A stretch of 64,000 bases of DNA from Flavobacterium sp. 140616W15 (GCF_003668995.1 NZ_CP033068.1:3596001-3660000); one strand, 5' to 3'. Shown: positions 31,087 through 40,668, numbered from the stretch's first letter. A program made the numbers and translations. The notes: a model not told the origin generated them from the letters alone.

Positions 31087-33894
31087 TTAAAAATCAAATT
31101 TCAATCCGAAATTGTAACGCGCTTGGTAATATTCTACCTGCTTAGTATGCGATTTTACACCTTGGTAATAACGTAACGGCTGATTAGTTAAGTTATTTGC
31201 TTCTGCAAAAACACGAATCTTTGGTGTAATTTTAAATGAAGCATTTGCATCTACAAAAAACTGCTTATCATAATAACTATCATTGTAATCATTTGATCCT
31301 AATTCATCTAAATAATCTGAAGTAAAGTTAGTCGAAACTCTTGCCGAAAAACGCTTATTCTCCCATGATAATGAACCATTAAACATATGTGGAGCTGTTC
31401 CCGGAAGACTTATATTACGTCTTTCATTTCCTTCGGCATCAGCAATACCTTTGGCAGTTGATTTTGTATAGGTATAATTTAAATAAATCCCAAATCCTTT
31501 CAAGAATGGACTTGTAAAGAAATCCAATTGGCGTTGCAATGCCACTTCAAATCCATAAACATCAACATTATCACCGTTTCTTTGTTGGATAAGTGTCCAA
31601 TTATCAGTTGCAGGAATTGGGTTTTGTTGGTTAGGAAAGTCCGTTGCAAATTTTGCTGTCGTGTATTGATTATCACTATAGGTATAGATAAAATCATTTA
31701 AGTTTTTATAGAAAAACCCTCCTGAAATCAAACCAACTGATTTAAAATAATTCTCGGCCATGAAATCATAATTATATGAATAGGTCGCTTTAAGATCTGG
31801 ATTACCTGCTAAGATTTGAGAATCGGTAGCAATATTATTAATATATGGAGCCAATGCATAATAATCAGGTCGTGCCAATGCTGTTGTCGCAGCAGCTCTT
31901 AACACCAAGTCTTTAGTAGCATTATATTTAAACGAAATTCCAGGCATTACGTTTGTGTATGAATTAGTCGTATTAATCTGTCCTTCTAATGCTTCTTCAT
32001 CCAAAACACGATTCCCAGTATAATCAATATGCGTGTTCTCTACACGGAAACCTAAAATCATAGATAGTTTATCATTAAAATCCTGATCCCATCTTACGTA
32101 AGCCGCATAAATATTTTCTTTGGCTTTATAATTTACAGTCAAAAATTCAGCAGGATTAAGCTCTTTATTAAATAAAGCAGGGTTATTTAAATCTAAACCT
32201 CCTAAATAAGAACTGGAAACAAATGTACCTGGTACATACTTGCTACCCGCATTAAAATCGGCCCCATCATAATAGCTAGTTCCAACATCAGCAAGAGTTC
32301 CCATTCCACTTAATGGCTCATAAGAGTAAAAAATATTATCTCTCGATTTATCTTTCATACGTAATCTAAGTCCCGTTCTCAATCTTCCTTTTTCTGAAGG
32401 GATTATTGTAAAAGGGAATCGAATATTTACTTTAGCTCCAAATTCACTCTCTTTAGTTTCATTAGTGTTTTCGGTTGCTGAATCAAATTTAAATTTATTT
32501 AAAGCTTCTCCAGTTGTTGTAACCAAAGGAAATTCCATATCCGACAAATCCTGAGCTGTGTTCAATCCTTTCTGACGGTATTCAATATAACGCTCTTGCG
32601 GACGGTACTCTCTTGCACTAGAATAATTTGCAGACCAATCTAAATCTAAATTAGAATTTATCAAATGCTCTCCACGTAATGCATAATTCTGTACACGTTG
32701 ATCTTCAAGTCTTCGGTTTTTATTACGATTATCGTCAACTCCTCCTTTTGTCTGGCGCTTTACTCTTCCTGTAAAACCCGAAATTTCTTCGCCATTGTAA
32801 ATAGGTTTTATATCGTCATAAGTAGTTCGATAGCGATTTTCTCTATCATCTCTCCAATTGTAAATTGCATTAGCAAAAATAGCATTGTTGTCATCAAATT
32901 TATAATCTAAGGCAATAGCTCCACTTCTGCGAATACGTTGCACATCATATTTTCTAATTTCGGATTTGCTTAAATACTCATTTCCAAATTTGTCTTTCGT
33001 CCAAACAGCCTCCATGTTATCGGAGCCGTAATCTACATTATTATAAGAACCACTTACCACAGCACCAAGTTTATCATCAAGAAAACGGTTACCATATACT
33101 AATCCTGCTGTATAAATAGCTTTATCCCTAATTGGTGCATAACCACCCGCAACTGTTGCTGAGATTCTTTCGCCATTTGGTGTTGCTCTAGTGATCAAAT
33201 TGACTGAACCTCCAATAGCATCGGCATCCATATCAGGAGTAAGCGTTTTGTTTACTTCAATTGTCGAGATCATGTCTGATGGAATAAGATCCATTTGTAC
33301 ATTTCTATTATCACCTTCGGCTGATGGAATACGATCTCCATTTAAAGTTACTGAGTTTAATGAAGGAGCCAAACCTCTAATAATTATATTCCTAGCTTCG
33401 CCTTGGTCGTTCTGCATGGTAATTCCAGGCACACGTTTTAAGGCATCACCAACATTTGCATCTGGGAAACGCCCCATTTGGTCAGCCGAAATAACATTAC
33501 CGATGTTCTTATTCGTTTTTTGTTGGTTTAACGCTTTTGCTTGCCCTTTTAAGATATCTCCAACAACAACTTCATTCAATTCTGTTCCTGACGATTTAAG
33601 CGCAAAATCTATCACTGCATTCTTACCATCAGCAACAACGACATCTTGGATATTCTCTGTATATCCCATATATTTAACTCTAACTTGATAAGATCCTGAC
33701 ATTACATTCAGCAATTCATATCTTCCGTTGTAATCAGAAACAGTGTACTTATTCTGACCAACAATTTCAATCATTGCTCCTGGCAAAGGCAATTTATCAT
33801 CTGCATCTAACACTTTTCCAGAAACAATTCCTTTTTGGGCATAACCAACTAAGGTTATTAAAAATAGAACTAATACTAAACAATTTTTTTTCAT
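31087..33894 (-). CDS. TonB-dependent receptor with carboxypeptidase-like N-terminal domain
   Basis: A 935-residue outer-membrane receptor. It has a Sec signal peptide ending YAQKG, then a carboxypeptidase-regulatory-like beta-sandwich (GIVSGKVLDADDKLPLPGA..., about residues 22-105), a plug domain (about 115-235, with RFPDANVGDALKRVPGI and IRGLAPSLNSVTLNGDRIP) and a 22-strand barrel ending in GLKFDF with the terminal Phe. It imports a substrate using TonB energy. The phytase gene downstream suggests phosphate-containing organic compounds. It is close in layout to receptors of the PhoX/phytase-linked type; the exact ligand is unknown. Confidence 0.93.
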   Translation of the reverse strand: MKKNCLVLVLFLITLVGYAQKGIVSGKVLDADDKLPLPGAMIEIVGQNKYTVSDYNGRYELLNVMSGSYQVRVKYMGYTENIQDVVVADGKNAVIDFALKSSGTELNEVVVGDILKGQAKALNQQKTNKNIGNVISADQMGRFPDANVGDALKRVPGITMQNDQGEARNIIIRGLAPSLNSVTLNGDRIPSAEGDNRNVQMDLIPSDMISTIEVNKTLTPDMDADAIGGSVNLITRATPNGERISATVAGGYAPIRDKAIYTAGLVYGNRFLDDKLGAVVSGSYNNVDYGSDNMEAVWTKDKFGNEYLSKSEIRKYDVQRIRRSGAIALDYKFDDNNAIFANAIYNWRDDRENRYRTTYDDIKPIYNGEEISGFTGRVKRQTKGGVDDNRNKNRRLEDQRVQNYALRGEHLINSNLDLDWSANYSSAREYRPQERYIEYRQKGLNTAQDLSDMEFPLVTTTGEALNKFKFDSATENTNETKESEFGAKVNIRFPFTIIPSEKGRLRTGLRLRMKDKSRDNIFYSYEPLSGMGTLADVGTSYYDGADFNAGSKYVPGTFVSSSYLGGLDLNNPALFNKELNPAEFLTVNYKAKENIYAAYVRWDQDFNDKLSMILGFRVENTHIDYTGNRVLDEEALEGQINTTNSYTNVMPGISFKYNATKDLVLRAAATTALARPDYYALAPYINNIATDSQILAGNPDLKATYSYNYDFMAENYFKSVGLISGGFFYKNLNDFIYTYSDNQYTTAKFATDFPNQQNPIPATDNWTLIQQRNGDNVDVYGFEVALQRQLDFFTSPFLKGFGIYLNYTYTKSTAKGIADAEGNERRNISLPGTAPHMFNGSLSWENKRFSARVSTNFTSDYLDELGSNDYNDSYYDKQFFVDANASFKITPKIRVFAEANNLTNQPLRYYQGVKSHTKQVEYYQARYNFGLKFDF

Positions 33895-34156
33895 CTTGGT
33901 TTTGGTTGTTTTACTACGGTGCTAAACTAGTTTCTGCATATTAACTCTACCACCTAAAAAATTTAACATAACGTTATGCTTCTACTTTTTAAACTAGATT
34001 TTTTCACTTTAAAATAATACCAACCCTCAAAAAGATTGAGTAAAATTAACATTACTCCTATTTAAAAATGCTATAAAAGAGCTATTGTAAACACCAAAAA
34101 CAATACTCTAATCAAAAACATATCAACTATTTATCTCTTTATTAATTTTTTGGCGT

Positions 34157-34164
34157 TAAATTTG
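34157..34164 (+). promoter_or_regulatory. -7 element of the DUF4407 gene
   Basis: TAAATTTG matches TAnnTTTG, 29 bases before the ATG. No clear TTTG lies 19 bases further up. The rest of the 299-base intergenic stretch (33895-34193), shared with the divergent receptor gene, holds no gene. Confidence 0.45.
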
Positions 34165-34193
34165 CCTTATCAATCAATCAAAAACAATCAATC

Positions 34194-35294
34194 ATGTTGA
34201 AACAATTTTTTATCCTTTGCTCTGGAGCAGATAAAAATCTCCTCGAGGACTGTTCAGAAAGTGAACAAACCAAGTATGTCGGTATTGGAGCTACCGTTTT
34301 TTTTACTGCAGTAATGGCATTTATCGCTAGTGCTTATGCCCTATTTACTGTTTTCGACTCTGTATATCCAGCAATGCTTTTCGGATTTGTTTGGAGTTTA
34401 CTTATTTTTAATCTTGACCGTTTTATTGTATCTACAATAAAAAAAAGAGACCGTGTTTGGGATGAATTCCTTCAAGCAACACCCCGAATTATTCTGGCAG
34501 TTATTATAGCAATAGTAATTTCAAAACCTTTAGAAATCAAAATTTTTGAAAAGGAGATCAACACCGTTTTATTAAAAGAGAAAAATGCAATGGCTCTTGC
34601 CAATAAAAAAGAAGTTGGTAATTATTATAAATCCGATTTAGATAAGAACAAAGCTGAAATCGCTGGATTAAAATCGGATATCCTTAACAAAGAGAAAGAA
34701 GTAAACGCATTATATTCCACTTACATTACCGAAGCCGAAGGAACAGCTGGTTCAAAACGTTTAGGTAAAGGTCCCGTTTATAAAGAGAAACGTGACAAAC
34801 ATGATACTGCATTAAAGGAATATGCAACTTTGAAAGCTCAGAATGAGGTAAAAATAGCCGAAAAAGAAAAAGCTGCGCTGGTACTGCAAGCTGATGTAGA
34901 CAAAAAAGTATCAGAAACTCAGCCTATCATTGATGGTTTTGATGGTTTAATGGCACGAATAAATGCTCTGAACAAGCTTCCTTGGGTTCCTTCTTTCTTT
35001 ATTATGCTATTGTTTCTAGCAATCGAAACATCACCGATTATAGCCAAATTATTAGCTCCAAGAGGAGAATATGATTTTAAGCAAGAAGAACTTGAAACGG
35101 CATTAAAAGCTACTCTGGAGCAAAACAAATACCAACGTAGTTTATTAGTAAAAACTAGTGCTGCAATGCATGATAAAGTTTATGCCGATATTGCCGAAGA
35201 TAAAGACATCTACAACTTACAGCGACAAAAAGCAAAAGAATTACTCGAATTACAAGCGCATCGCTTTGTAGAAAAACAGAAAGCGACTCTATAA
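34194..35294 (+). CDS. DUF4407 membrane protein
   Basis: A 366-residue protein of the DUF4407 family. It begins MLKQFFILCSGADKNLLEDC, has three membrane helices in the first 120 residues (with NLDRFIVSTIKKR between them), a long charged coiled-coil region (about 125-250, with Lys/Glu heptads) and a fourth helix at about 264-280 (FFIMLLFLAIETSPIIAKLL). Family role is unknown; the coiled coil suggests oligomer formation at the membrane. It is a single gene with its own terminator and faces the PH-domain gene. Confidence 0.9.
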   Translation: MLKQFFILCSGADKNLLEDCSESEQTKYVGIGATVFFTAVMAFIASAYALFTVFDSVYPAMLFGFVWSLLIFNLDRFIVSTIKKRDRVWDEFLQATPRIILAVIIAIVISKPLEIKIFEKEINTVLLKEKNAMALANKKEVGNYYKSDLDKNKAEIAGLKSDILNKEKEVNALYSTYITEAEGTAGSKRLGKGPVYKEKRDKHDTALKEYATLKAQNEVKIAEKEKAALVLQADVDKKVSETQPIIDGFDGLMARINALNKLPWVPSFFIMLLFLAIETSPIIAKLLAPRGEYDFKQEELETALKATLEQNKYQRSLLVKTSAAMHDKVYADIAEDKDIYNLQRQKAKELLELQAHRFVEKQKATL

Positions 35295-35346
35295 GTCTTA
35301 AAGTTTAAAAGTCGAAGGTCTTAAAGTGACCAATATTATTTAAAAG

Positions 35347-35388
35347 AAAAAGTCGAAAATAGAAACTTTACTATTTTCGACTTTTTTA
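35347..35388. terminator. Bidirectional terminator
   Basis: AAAAGTCGAAAATAG (35348-35362) pairs with CTATTTTCGACTTTT (35371-35385). A and T runs on both sides let it serve the DUF4407 gene and the convergent gene at 35441-36145. Confidence 0.88.
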
Positions 35389-35440
35389 TTTATAACCTAA
35401 ATGGCTTTAAGACTTTTGACTTTAGGACATTCAGACTTAC

Positions 35441-36145
35441 TTACATATAACTCAAGATCTCTTTTTTGAATGCATCATACTCTCCTTGCATAATCAATCC
35501 GTTGTCTAATAACTTCTTGTAATTCTGTAATTTTTCAAAAAGCTCATCTTGAGACATATCACTTAATCTTCTTTCGCCTGCTACAAATGAAGTTTCGTGA
35601 ATTGGTTCGTTATAAACTGGTGTCGCTGGTATAATTTCAGCATAGTTTGTAACTTCTTCTGTTTCGATTTCTTCTACTTCTTCCTCTTCTATTGCCTCAA
35701 CTTCTTCAGGCTCTGTAACCTCAGCAACTGGAGCAGTTGCAAGAATTGGATTTTTAAGTATATCTAGCTGTTCTTTTGCGTAAGTAAAAATTTTTCTTGC
35801 TTGAATTTTAGGAATATAATCTATAGAAAACTGAATATCAGTTTTGGTAGAAAAAGAAAACTCTGACCCCAGAATGTTTTCTTTTACAAATGTACCAACG
35901 ATATCATCCCAAGTATAATCAGTAAAATCCATCGAAAGACCTAAGTTTTTAGGCTTACATATTATAATTCTTTTGTTTGTTACAACAATACTATCAGGAA
36001 AAACAGTGATTGCCGGTTTTTTCTGAACTGCAATATATCCAATCTCTTCACCTCTCATCAATAAATCATTGAGCTTAGAAGTAATTTTTTCAATCGCTTT
36101 TGGGTCTTGTTCTTCGTTTAAAAACTTTTTAAATTGTTCTTTCAT
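35441..36145 (-). CDS. PH-domain (YokE-like) protein with C-terminal SHOCT domain
   Basis: A 234-residue soluble protein. Residues about 25-130 form a bacterial PH-like domain (VFPDSIVVTNKRIIICKPK, SMDFTDYTWDDIVGTFVKE). An acidic linker with many Glu and Val follows (about 140-175). The last 35 residues (LFEKLQNYKKLLDNGLIMQGEYDAFKKEILS) are a SHOCT domain, a short helical pair common at protein ends in bacteria. The function is unknown; PH and SHOCT together suggest an oligomer-forming or lipid-binding protein. A single gene. Confidence 0.85.
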   Translation of the reverse strand: MKEQFKKFLNEEQDPKAIEKITSKLNDLLMRGEEIGYIAVQKKPAITVFPDSIVVTNKRIIICKPKNLGLSMDFTDYTWDDIVGTFVKENILGSEFSFSTKTDIQFSIDYIPKIQARKIFTYAKEQLDILKNPILATAPVAEVTEPEEVEAIEEEEVEEIETEEVTNYAEIIPATPVYNEPIHETSFVAGERRLSDMSQDELFEKLQNYKKLLDNGLIMQGEYDAFKKEILSYM

Positions 36146-36215
36146 ATTTTATAAGTTGCTAAGTTACAAAGTAACTGAGTTGCTAGTTTTTTGTCTTACG
36201 TTACAAATGTAATGC

Positions 36216-36587
36216 CTAATTTTTTAATTCAATAATTTCATTCTGAATTTTCTTCGTCAAACTTTTGAAAACCAAATCATACGAATGATCTATCAGTTCT
36301 TTTATAAAAGCAGTAGGCAAATCTCCATTCATCGTAATAGTATTCCAATGTACTTTACTCATATGATACCCCGGCTTTATATCATCGTATTCGGCACGTA
36401 ATTCCTGAGCACGCTCTGGATCACATTTTAAATTTACCGAAGGAATCTCTTTTTCCCATTGGGTTAAAGATGATAATGCAAACATTTTTCCACCAACTTT
36501 AAACACCAATGTTTCTTCATCAAAAGGAAAATGTTCTGTGGCTCCTTTTTTAGAAAGACAATATTCATAATACGTTTCTAAATTCAT
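36216..36587 (-). CDS. MmcQ/YjbR family DNA-binding protein
   Basis: A 123-residue protein of the MmcQ/YjbR family: NLETYYEYCLSKKGATEHFPF at the start, VFKVGGKMFAL, NLKCDPERAQELR, and HMSKVHWNTI. The fold is the double-wing CyaY-like type. The family is described as DNA-binding, with no settled physiological role. It is the last of four genes in a tight minus-strand group (36216-38126), with 8 bases to the DUF4260 gene. Confidence 0.92.
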   Translation of the reverse strand: MNLETYYEYCLSKKGATEHFPFDEETLVFKVGGKMFALSSLTQWEKEIPSVNLKCDPERAQELRAEYDDIKPGYHMSKVHWNTITMNGDLPTAFIKELIDHSYDLVFKSLTKKIQNEIIELKN

Positions 36588-36595
36588 ATCATTTC

Positions 36596-36946
36596 TTATT
36601 TACCAATTTCACCTAAATGTGTGTACTTAAAACCTGTTTCATACTTTAATCCATAACCAAAAATTCGGTCCATAGAAGCATGAGAAAATAAAATAACTCC
36701 AACAAGTTGTAGTGCTTCTAACTTTAAATAGCAACCTAAAATATAAACAAAAACAGCAATTCCTCTATGATGAAATACATTATATAAAAAAGCACCAACT
36801 TTAGCATTAATTGCATAACCAAGCATGGAGAAATCGGGTGCTAATATCCAAACCAGAAACCACCACCACTGATAATCTAATTGACCAAACAAATATATTC
36901 CGAGAACAAATAGACCTAACTCTTCTAGTTTTATAACTGTTTTCAT
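36596..36946 (-). CDS. DUF4260 membrane protein
   Basis: A 116-residue membrane protein with four predicted helices. WWWFLVWILAPDFSMLGYAIN, FHHRGIAVFVY and HASMDRIFGYGLKY are family features of DUF4260. No function is known. Its start overlaps the stop of the upstream acetyltransferase gene by 4 bases, so the two are translated together. Confidence 0.9.
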   Translation of the reverse strand: MKTVIKLEELGLFVLGIYLFGQLDYQWWWFLVWILAPDFSMLGYAINAKVGAFLYNVFHHRGIAVFVYILGCYLKLEALQLVGVILFSHASMDRIFGYGLKYETGFKYTHLGEIGK

Positions 36947-37344
36947 AATACTACTTTTTCCATCATTTTCTCTGGGCTTTTTAATGCAGTAAATCCAAAC
37001 TTGTTATATAAGAAATGAGCATCTGTAGTTGCTAATCTCCATATTTTAACATCTTTTAATGCTGGCTCATTTATCATTCTTTCAATTAGAATTGACGAAT
37101 AACCTTTACCCCGATGTTCTTCGGTAATAAAAACATCCATTACATAAGCAAAAACCACATAATCGGTAATTACGCGGGCAAAGCCAATTTGTTTATTATC
37201 CAGAAAAATTCCAAAACAAAACGAATGATCAATCGTAATCTGAACTTCATCCATGGTACGGCCTGCAGCCCAATAAATATCTTTTAAGAAATGCTGAATA
37301 AACGGAACATCTAATTTATTCTTATCAGTGCTGACTGTAATCAT
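36943..37344 (-). CDS. GNAT-family N-acetyltransferase
   Basis: A 133-residue acetyltransferase of the GNAT fold. The acetyl-CoA binding motif A is EEHRGKGYSSILIERM (about residues 76-91). The strand before it, VFAYVMDVFI, and the C-terminal HFLYNKFGFTAL are typical. The substrate is unknown. It overlaps its neighbours on both sides by 4 bases. Confidence 0.9.
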   Translation of the reverse strand: MITVSTDKNKLDVPFIQHFLKDIYWAAGRTMDEVQITIDHSFCFGIFLDNKQIGFARVITDYVVFAYVMDVFITEEHRGKGYSSILIERMINEPALKDVKIWRLATTDAHFLYNKFGFTALKSPEKMMEKVVL

Positions 37345-38126
37345 ATTTTATACAAAATTGGTTTGCTTGGGCTTGCGTCATTTTCAAACGAAGCTATCTG
37401 CAAATTCAGTATATACCTCCCATCTTTTATTTCGTCATCAACATAAATCATTTCGGTAATTGTAGCATTTAATCTTGCATCAGCATTAAGCTTATTTACA
37501 TCTTTTACATTCCAAAACCCTTTATGTGCCAAAAGTTTTCCTTCATCATGCTCTTTATCTACACTTGGTAAATCAATTAGTAAATGCTGAATTCCGCTTT
37601 CGCGAATAAAGATCGCAGCCTCTTCCGACAAATAAGGCGGATTTGTATTTGAATATTTTGCTGCTTTTTTAGTTTTTTGATTTGGAAACGTTCTGATTAT
37701 TATTGCTTCGATTGTCACACCGAGCGGATCCCGATAGCTATCGGGAGATGTGCTCATGGCTTTTCGAACTTGCTCTTTAGTAATAACAAGATCTTCGCCT
37801 TGAGGTTCTGGTTCAATCGAAATCAATTCCGCCAAAAAGAAAAATGTTTTTAGAGAATCATTAATGCTATAAAATTCTCGTGTAATATGCCCCAAGCATT
37901 CGGTGTGTGTACCATGCCCATGCGGATTAAAGAAAATATTATTAAAGTTGGTAGATGATTTCCCTTCTGAAACTTTTCCTATCCAATCACCAAAAACCAC
38001 GGGTTCGATTACTGGCTTTTCGATATACCAAGCAATTGGGTTTTCATCTGTATTTGTAAGCGGAATCGAAATATCGATAGGTTTTGATAAGTCGATTTCG
38101 AATTCATTATTAATTTTTGCTTTCAT
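37341..38126 (-). CDS. Cyclase / kynurenine formamidase-like hydrolase
   Basis: The ATG at 38126 (MKAKINNEFEIDLSKPIDIS) is preferred over 38165, which would add a basic stretch unlike the family. The product has 261 residues. HGHGTHTECLGHI matches the HxGTHxDxPxH metal motif of the cyclase/formamidase family (PF04199), with Glu where Asp is usual. HKGFWNV is conserved near the C-terminus. The reaction is probably hydrolysis of an amide or cyclic substrate; kynurenine formamidase itself is not certain. An unusual point: the coding sequence contains a copy of the dispersed palindrome CCCGATAGCTATCGGG at 37730-37745, read as SPDSYRDP. Confidence 0.82.
   Translation of the reverse strand: MKAKINNEFEIDLSKPIDISIPLTNTDENPIAWYIEKPVIEPVVFGDWIGKVSEGKSSTNFNNIFFNPHGHGTHTECLGHITREFYSINDSLKTFFFLAELISIEPEPQGEDLVITKEQVRKAMSTSPDSYRDPLGVTIEAIIIRTFPNQKTKKAAKYSNTNPPYLSEEAAIFIRESGIQHLLIDLPSVDKEHDEGKLLAHKGFWNVKDVNKLNADARLNATITEMIYVDDEIKDGRYILNLQIASFENDASPSKPILYKI
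37730..37745. repeat. Dispersed palindrome CCCGATAGCTATCGGG inside a gene
   Basis: A perfect 16-base palindrome. The same word occurs between genes at 39285-39300 and 50843-50858, and with one change at 50962-50977. This copy lies inside the cyclase gene and keeps its frame open. Confidence 0.8.
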
Positions 38127-38222
38127 ATTCTTAAGCATATGTTTTTTTAACCGCACAGAGCGCAAAGATCTACGCTATGAACGCAAAGAAAATAAACCTA
38201 GCGAACTTTGCAGTTGAACTTA

Positions 38223-39197
38223 TCATTCAAATTTAATCAATGCTTCGGGATTTGCAATATTTGTTGGATTACTATTGATATAATTAATTACATTCTCAAA
38301 AGCTTTCTCAAAATAGAGTTCGTAGCTATTTTTCTCAACATAACCTATGTGAGGTGTACAAACAACATTTGGCATATTTAGCAATTCAAAATCTACATCA
38401 TAAATAGGCTCTTCTTCGTAAACATCTATTCCTGCAAATCCAGGTTTTCCTTTTTTAAGTGACTTTAATAAGGCTCCTTTTTCTATTAATTCGGCTCTTG
38501 CAGTATTTATTAAAGCTGCGTTTGGTTTCATCAAATCTAAATCGGCTTCTTTTACAATCCCGAAGGTACTTTCATTAAGTCTAAGATGTAATGTGATAAT
38601 ATCACTTTGGGAGAAGAATTCTTCTTTAGAATCTGCTTTCTGATATCCATCAGCAACAGCCTGATTTCTTGAATTTTCACTTCCCCAAACTAAAACCGTT
38701 GCTCCAAATACATTTGCATATTTAGCTATTTGTTGGCCTATTTTTCCATACCCCCAAATACCTATTGTTTTGCCTCGAATAGTAGAACCAATATTAGTTT
38801 GCCATTTTCCTTCTTTCATTGCCTGAATAGCTTGAGGAATCTGACGAACTGTATTCATGATTAATGCCCACGCAAGTTCAGATGGAGCTACAGGCGAACC
38901 AATTCCCTCAGCAACAGCAACGTTATATTTTGTACAAGCAGCAATATCAAGGTGATTGGATTTTTTTCCTGTTTGGCTAATCAATTTCAATTTAGGTAAT
39001 CTGGAAAGCAGGTCGGCTGAAATTTCTGTTCTTTCCCTAATTAAAACAATAATTTCGGAGTCTTTTAATAACTCGGCTAACTTTAAATTGTCTTTCTCGG
39101 TATGATTCAGAATAGTAACATCCAATCCTTTCAACATTTTGAAAGATTCTAGTTTTGTAACCGCATTTTGGTAATCATCTAATATGGTAATTCTCAT
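38223..39197 (-). CDS. D-2-hydroxyacid dehydrogenase
   Basis: A 324-residue NAD(H)-dependent dehydrogenase of the D-isomer-specific 2-hydroxyacid family. The start MRITILDDYQNAV (39197; one Met further up is possible) is typical for the phosphoglycerate dehydrogenase-like branch. The nucleotide fold has GIWGYGKIGQQIA, and the catalytic residues are Arg in NTARAELIE, Glu in DVYEEEP and His in TPHIGY. The precise substrate is not clear from sequence. It is separated from the cyclase gene by about 97 bases with degraded CGCAAAG repeats. Confidence 0.9.
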   Translation of the reverse strand: MRITILDDYQNAVTKLESFKMLKGLDVTILNHTEKDNLKLAELLKDSEIIVLIRERTEISADLLSRLPKLKLISQTGKKSNHLDIAACTKYNVAVAEGIGSPVAPSELAWALIMNTVRQIPQAIQAMKEGKWQTNIGSTIRGKTIGIWGYGKIGQQIAKYANVFGATVLVWGSENSRNQAVADGYQKADSKEEFFSQSDIITLHLRLNESTFGIVKEADLDLMKPNAALINTARAELIEKGALLKSLKKGKPGFAGIDVYEEEPIYDVDFELLNMPNVVCTPHIGYVEKNSYELYFEKAFENVINYINSNPTNIANPEALIKFE

Positions 39198-39200
39198 CAT

Positions 39201-39372
39201 CTTATTATTTTACCGCAAGGTTCGCAAAGATTTTAATTTGTGCTAATTCGTGGCTGACTTTTTTAAATCCATTTAATCCTTTATCCCGATAGCTATCGGG
39301 AGTGGCTAAAAAAAAAATATTCTTATAACAAAGTTAACCTTTGCGAACCTTGCGGTTATCCCCCTCTTAATC
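39201..39372. repeat. Intergenic repeats around a CCCGATAGCTATCGGG palindrome
   Basis: A 39212-39235 block (ACCGCAAGGTTCGCAAAG) and its inverted counterpart at 39326-39358 (TTTGCGAACCTTGCGGTT) flank the palindrome at 39285-39300. The whole could fold into a long stem. No gene is visible. Confidence 0.65.
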
Positions 39373-40521
39373 TTAATTTAAATAAAATAAATCTGACGCA
39401 ATCCCATCAGTCAGGAATTTTCCTTTTGCGGTTGGTCTTAAAATATTATTCTCGATATAAACCAATTCATCATTTAGAAACTTTTCTGCTTGTTTTTTTA
39501 GATAAACTAGATAATCTGTTCCAAATTCTTTCTCGATTCTATCTAATGAAACTCCCCAAATGGTTCGCAATCCAGTCATAATATATTCGTTATAACGGTC
39601 TGAAACCGAAAGAACTTCTACTTCATTTGGCAATTTATTATCCTGAATTGATTTAAGATAAAGAGAATTATTCGAGATATTCCAACTTCTGGAAACACCA
39701 TCATAACTATGTGCCGAAGGCCCGACTCCAATATATTTTCTCCCCAACCAATATGCCGAATTATTTTTAGAAAAATAATTCTCTTTTCCGAAATTTGATA
39801 ATTCGTAATGAATAAAACCGTTTGCTTCAAGGGTTTCTACCAAAATCATAAAATGAGCCGACGCCACTTCATCATTTGGTTTAGCAACTTTTCCTGTTTG
39901 TATTAATTTACTCAAAGCAGTTTTGGGTTCTACCGTCAATGCATAACTCGAAATATGTGGGATTCCGAAACTCAATGCTGTTTCTATATTATGTTTCCAT
40001 TTTTCGTTGCTCATTCCTGGAACTCCGTATATCAAATCCAAAGAAATATTATCGAAGTATTTAGTTGCTTCTTCCAGACATTTCTTGGCTTCCTCTGAAT
40101 TATGAGCACGATTCATCATCTTTAAATCATCTTCAAAAAAAGACTGAATTCCAATACTCAAGCGATTTATCGGACTTTTTGATAACTCAAAAATTCGTTC
40201 TGCAGATAAATCATCTGGGTTTGCTTCGAGTGTAATTTCAGGATTATCTACAACTTTATAATTCTTATAAACTTCAGAAATTAAAAAGTTAATTTCATCA
40301 TTTGTCAATACCGAAGGAGTTCCGCCACCAAAATAAATGGTTTCAATTTGATTGTCAATTCGAGTTGAATCGGGAAATTCAAGCTCGTTTTTCCGCATAG
40401 CAATTTCTTTGGCAATAGCCAAAACCATATCTTCTTTCTTCTTCATTGAAGTCGAAAAATGAAAATCGCAATAATTACAAGCCTGCTTGCAGAACGGTAT
40501 GTGAATATATATTCCTGACAT
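39373..40521 (-). CDS. hemW: Radical SAM heme chaperone HemW
   Basis: A 382-residue radical SAM protein. The cluster-binding CxxxCxxC is C11-x3-C15-x2-C18 in HIPFCKQACNYCDFHFS. YFGGGTPSVL follows in typical place, and the C-terminal HemN-type domain includes YIMTGLRTIWG. It lacks the extra N-terminal His/Cys set of true HemN (coproporphyrinogen dehydrogenase), which fits HemW, a heme-transfer chaperone. It lies about 150 bases upstream of the hydroxyacid dehydrogenase gene, so is probably transcribed on its own. Confidence 0.92.
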   Translation of the reverse strand: MSGIYIHIPFCKQACNYCDFHFSTSMKKKEDMVLAIAKEIAMRKNELEFPDSTRIDNQIETIYFGGGTPSVLTNDEINFLISEVYKNYKVVDNPEITLEANPDDLSAERIFELSKSPINRLSIGIQSFFEDDLKMMNRAHNSEEAKKCLEEATKYFDNISLDLIYGVPGMSNEKWKHNIETALSFGIPHISSYALTVEPKTALSKLIQTGKVAKPNDEVASAHFMILVETLEANGFIHYELSNFGKENYFSKNNSAYWLGRKYIGVGPSAHSYDGVSRSWNISNNSLYLKSIQDNKLPNEVEVLSVSDRYNEYIMTGLRTIWGVSLDRIEKEFGTDYLVYLKKQAEKFLNDELVYIENNILRPTAKGKFLTDGIASDLFYLN

Positions 40522-40668
40522 AATTTTTAATTAGAGAATTTGTCAATTAGATAATGAGATAATTCTTGTTTATGAGAGCATTTTAATTTCATAAATAACA
40601 TACTGATTTAAATTATTTTAAAATCGATACATTACCTAATTATCTAATTGACTCATCTTCTAATTAGC

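Noticed and set aside
33191..33688. Plus-strand open frame of 165 codons within the receptor gene
   Set aside because: Lies wholly inside the plug-domain coding region of a well-supported TonB receptor gene; composition is that of an antisense frame.
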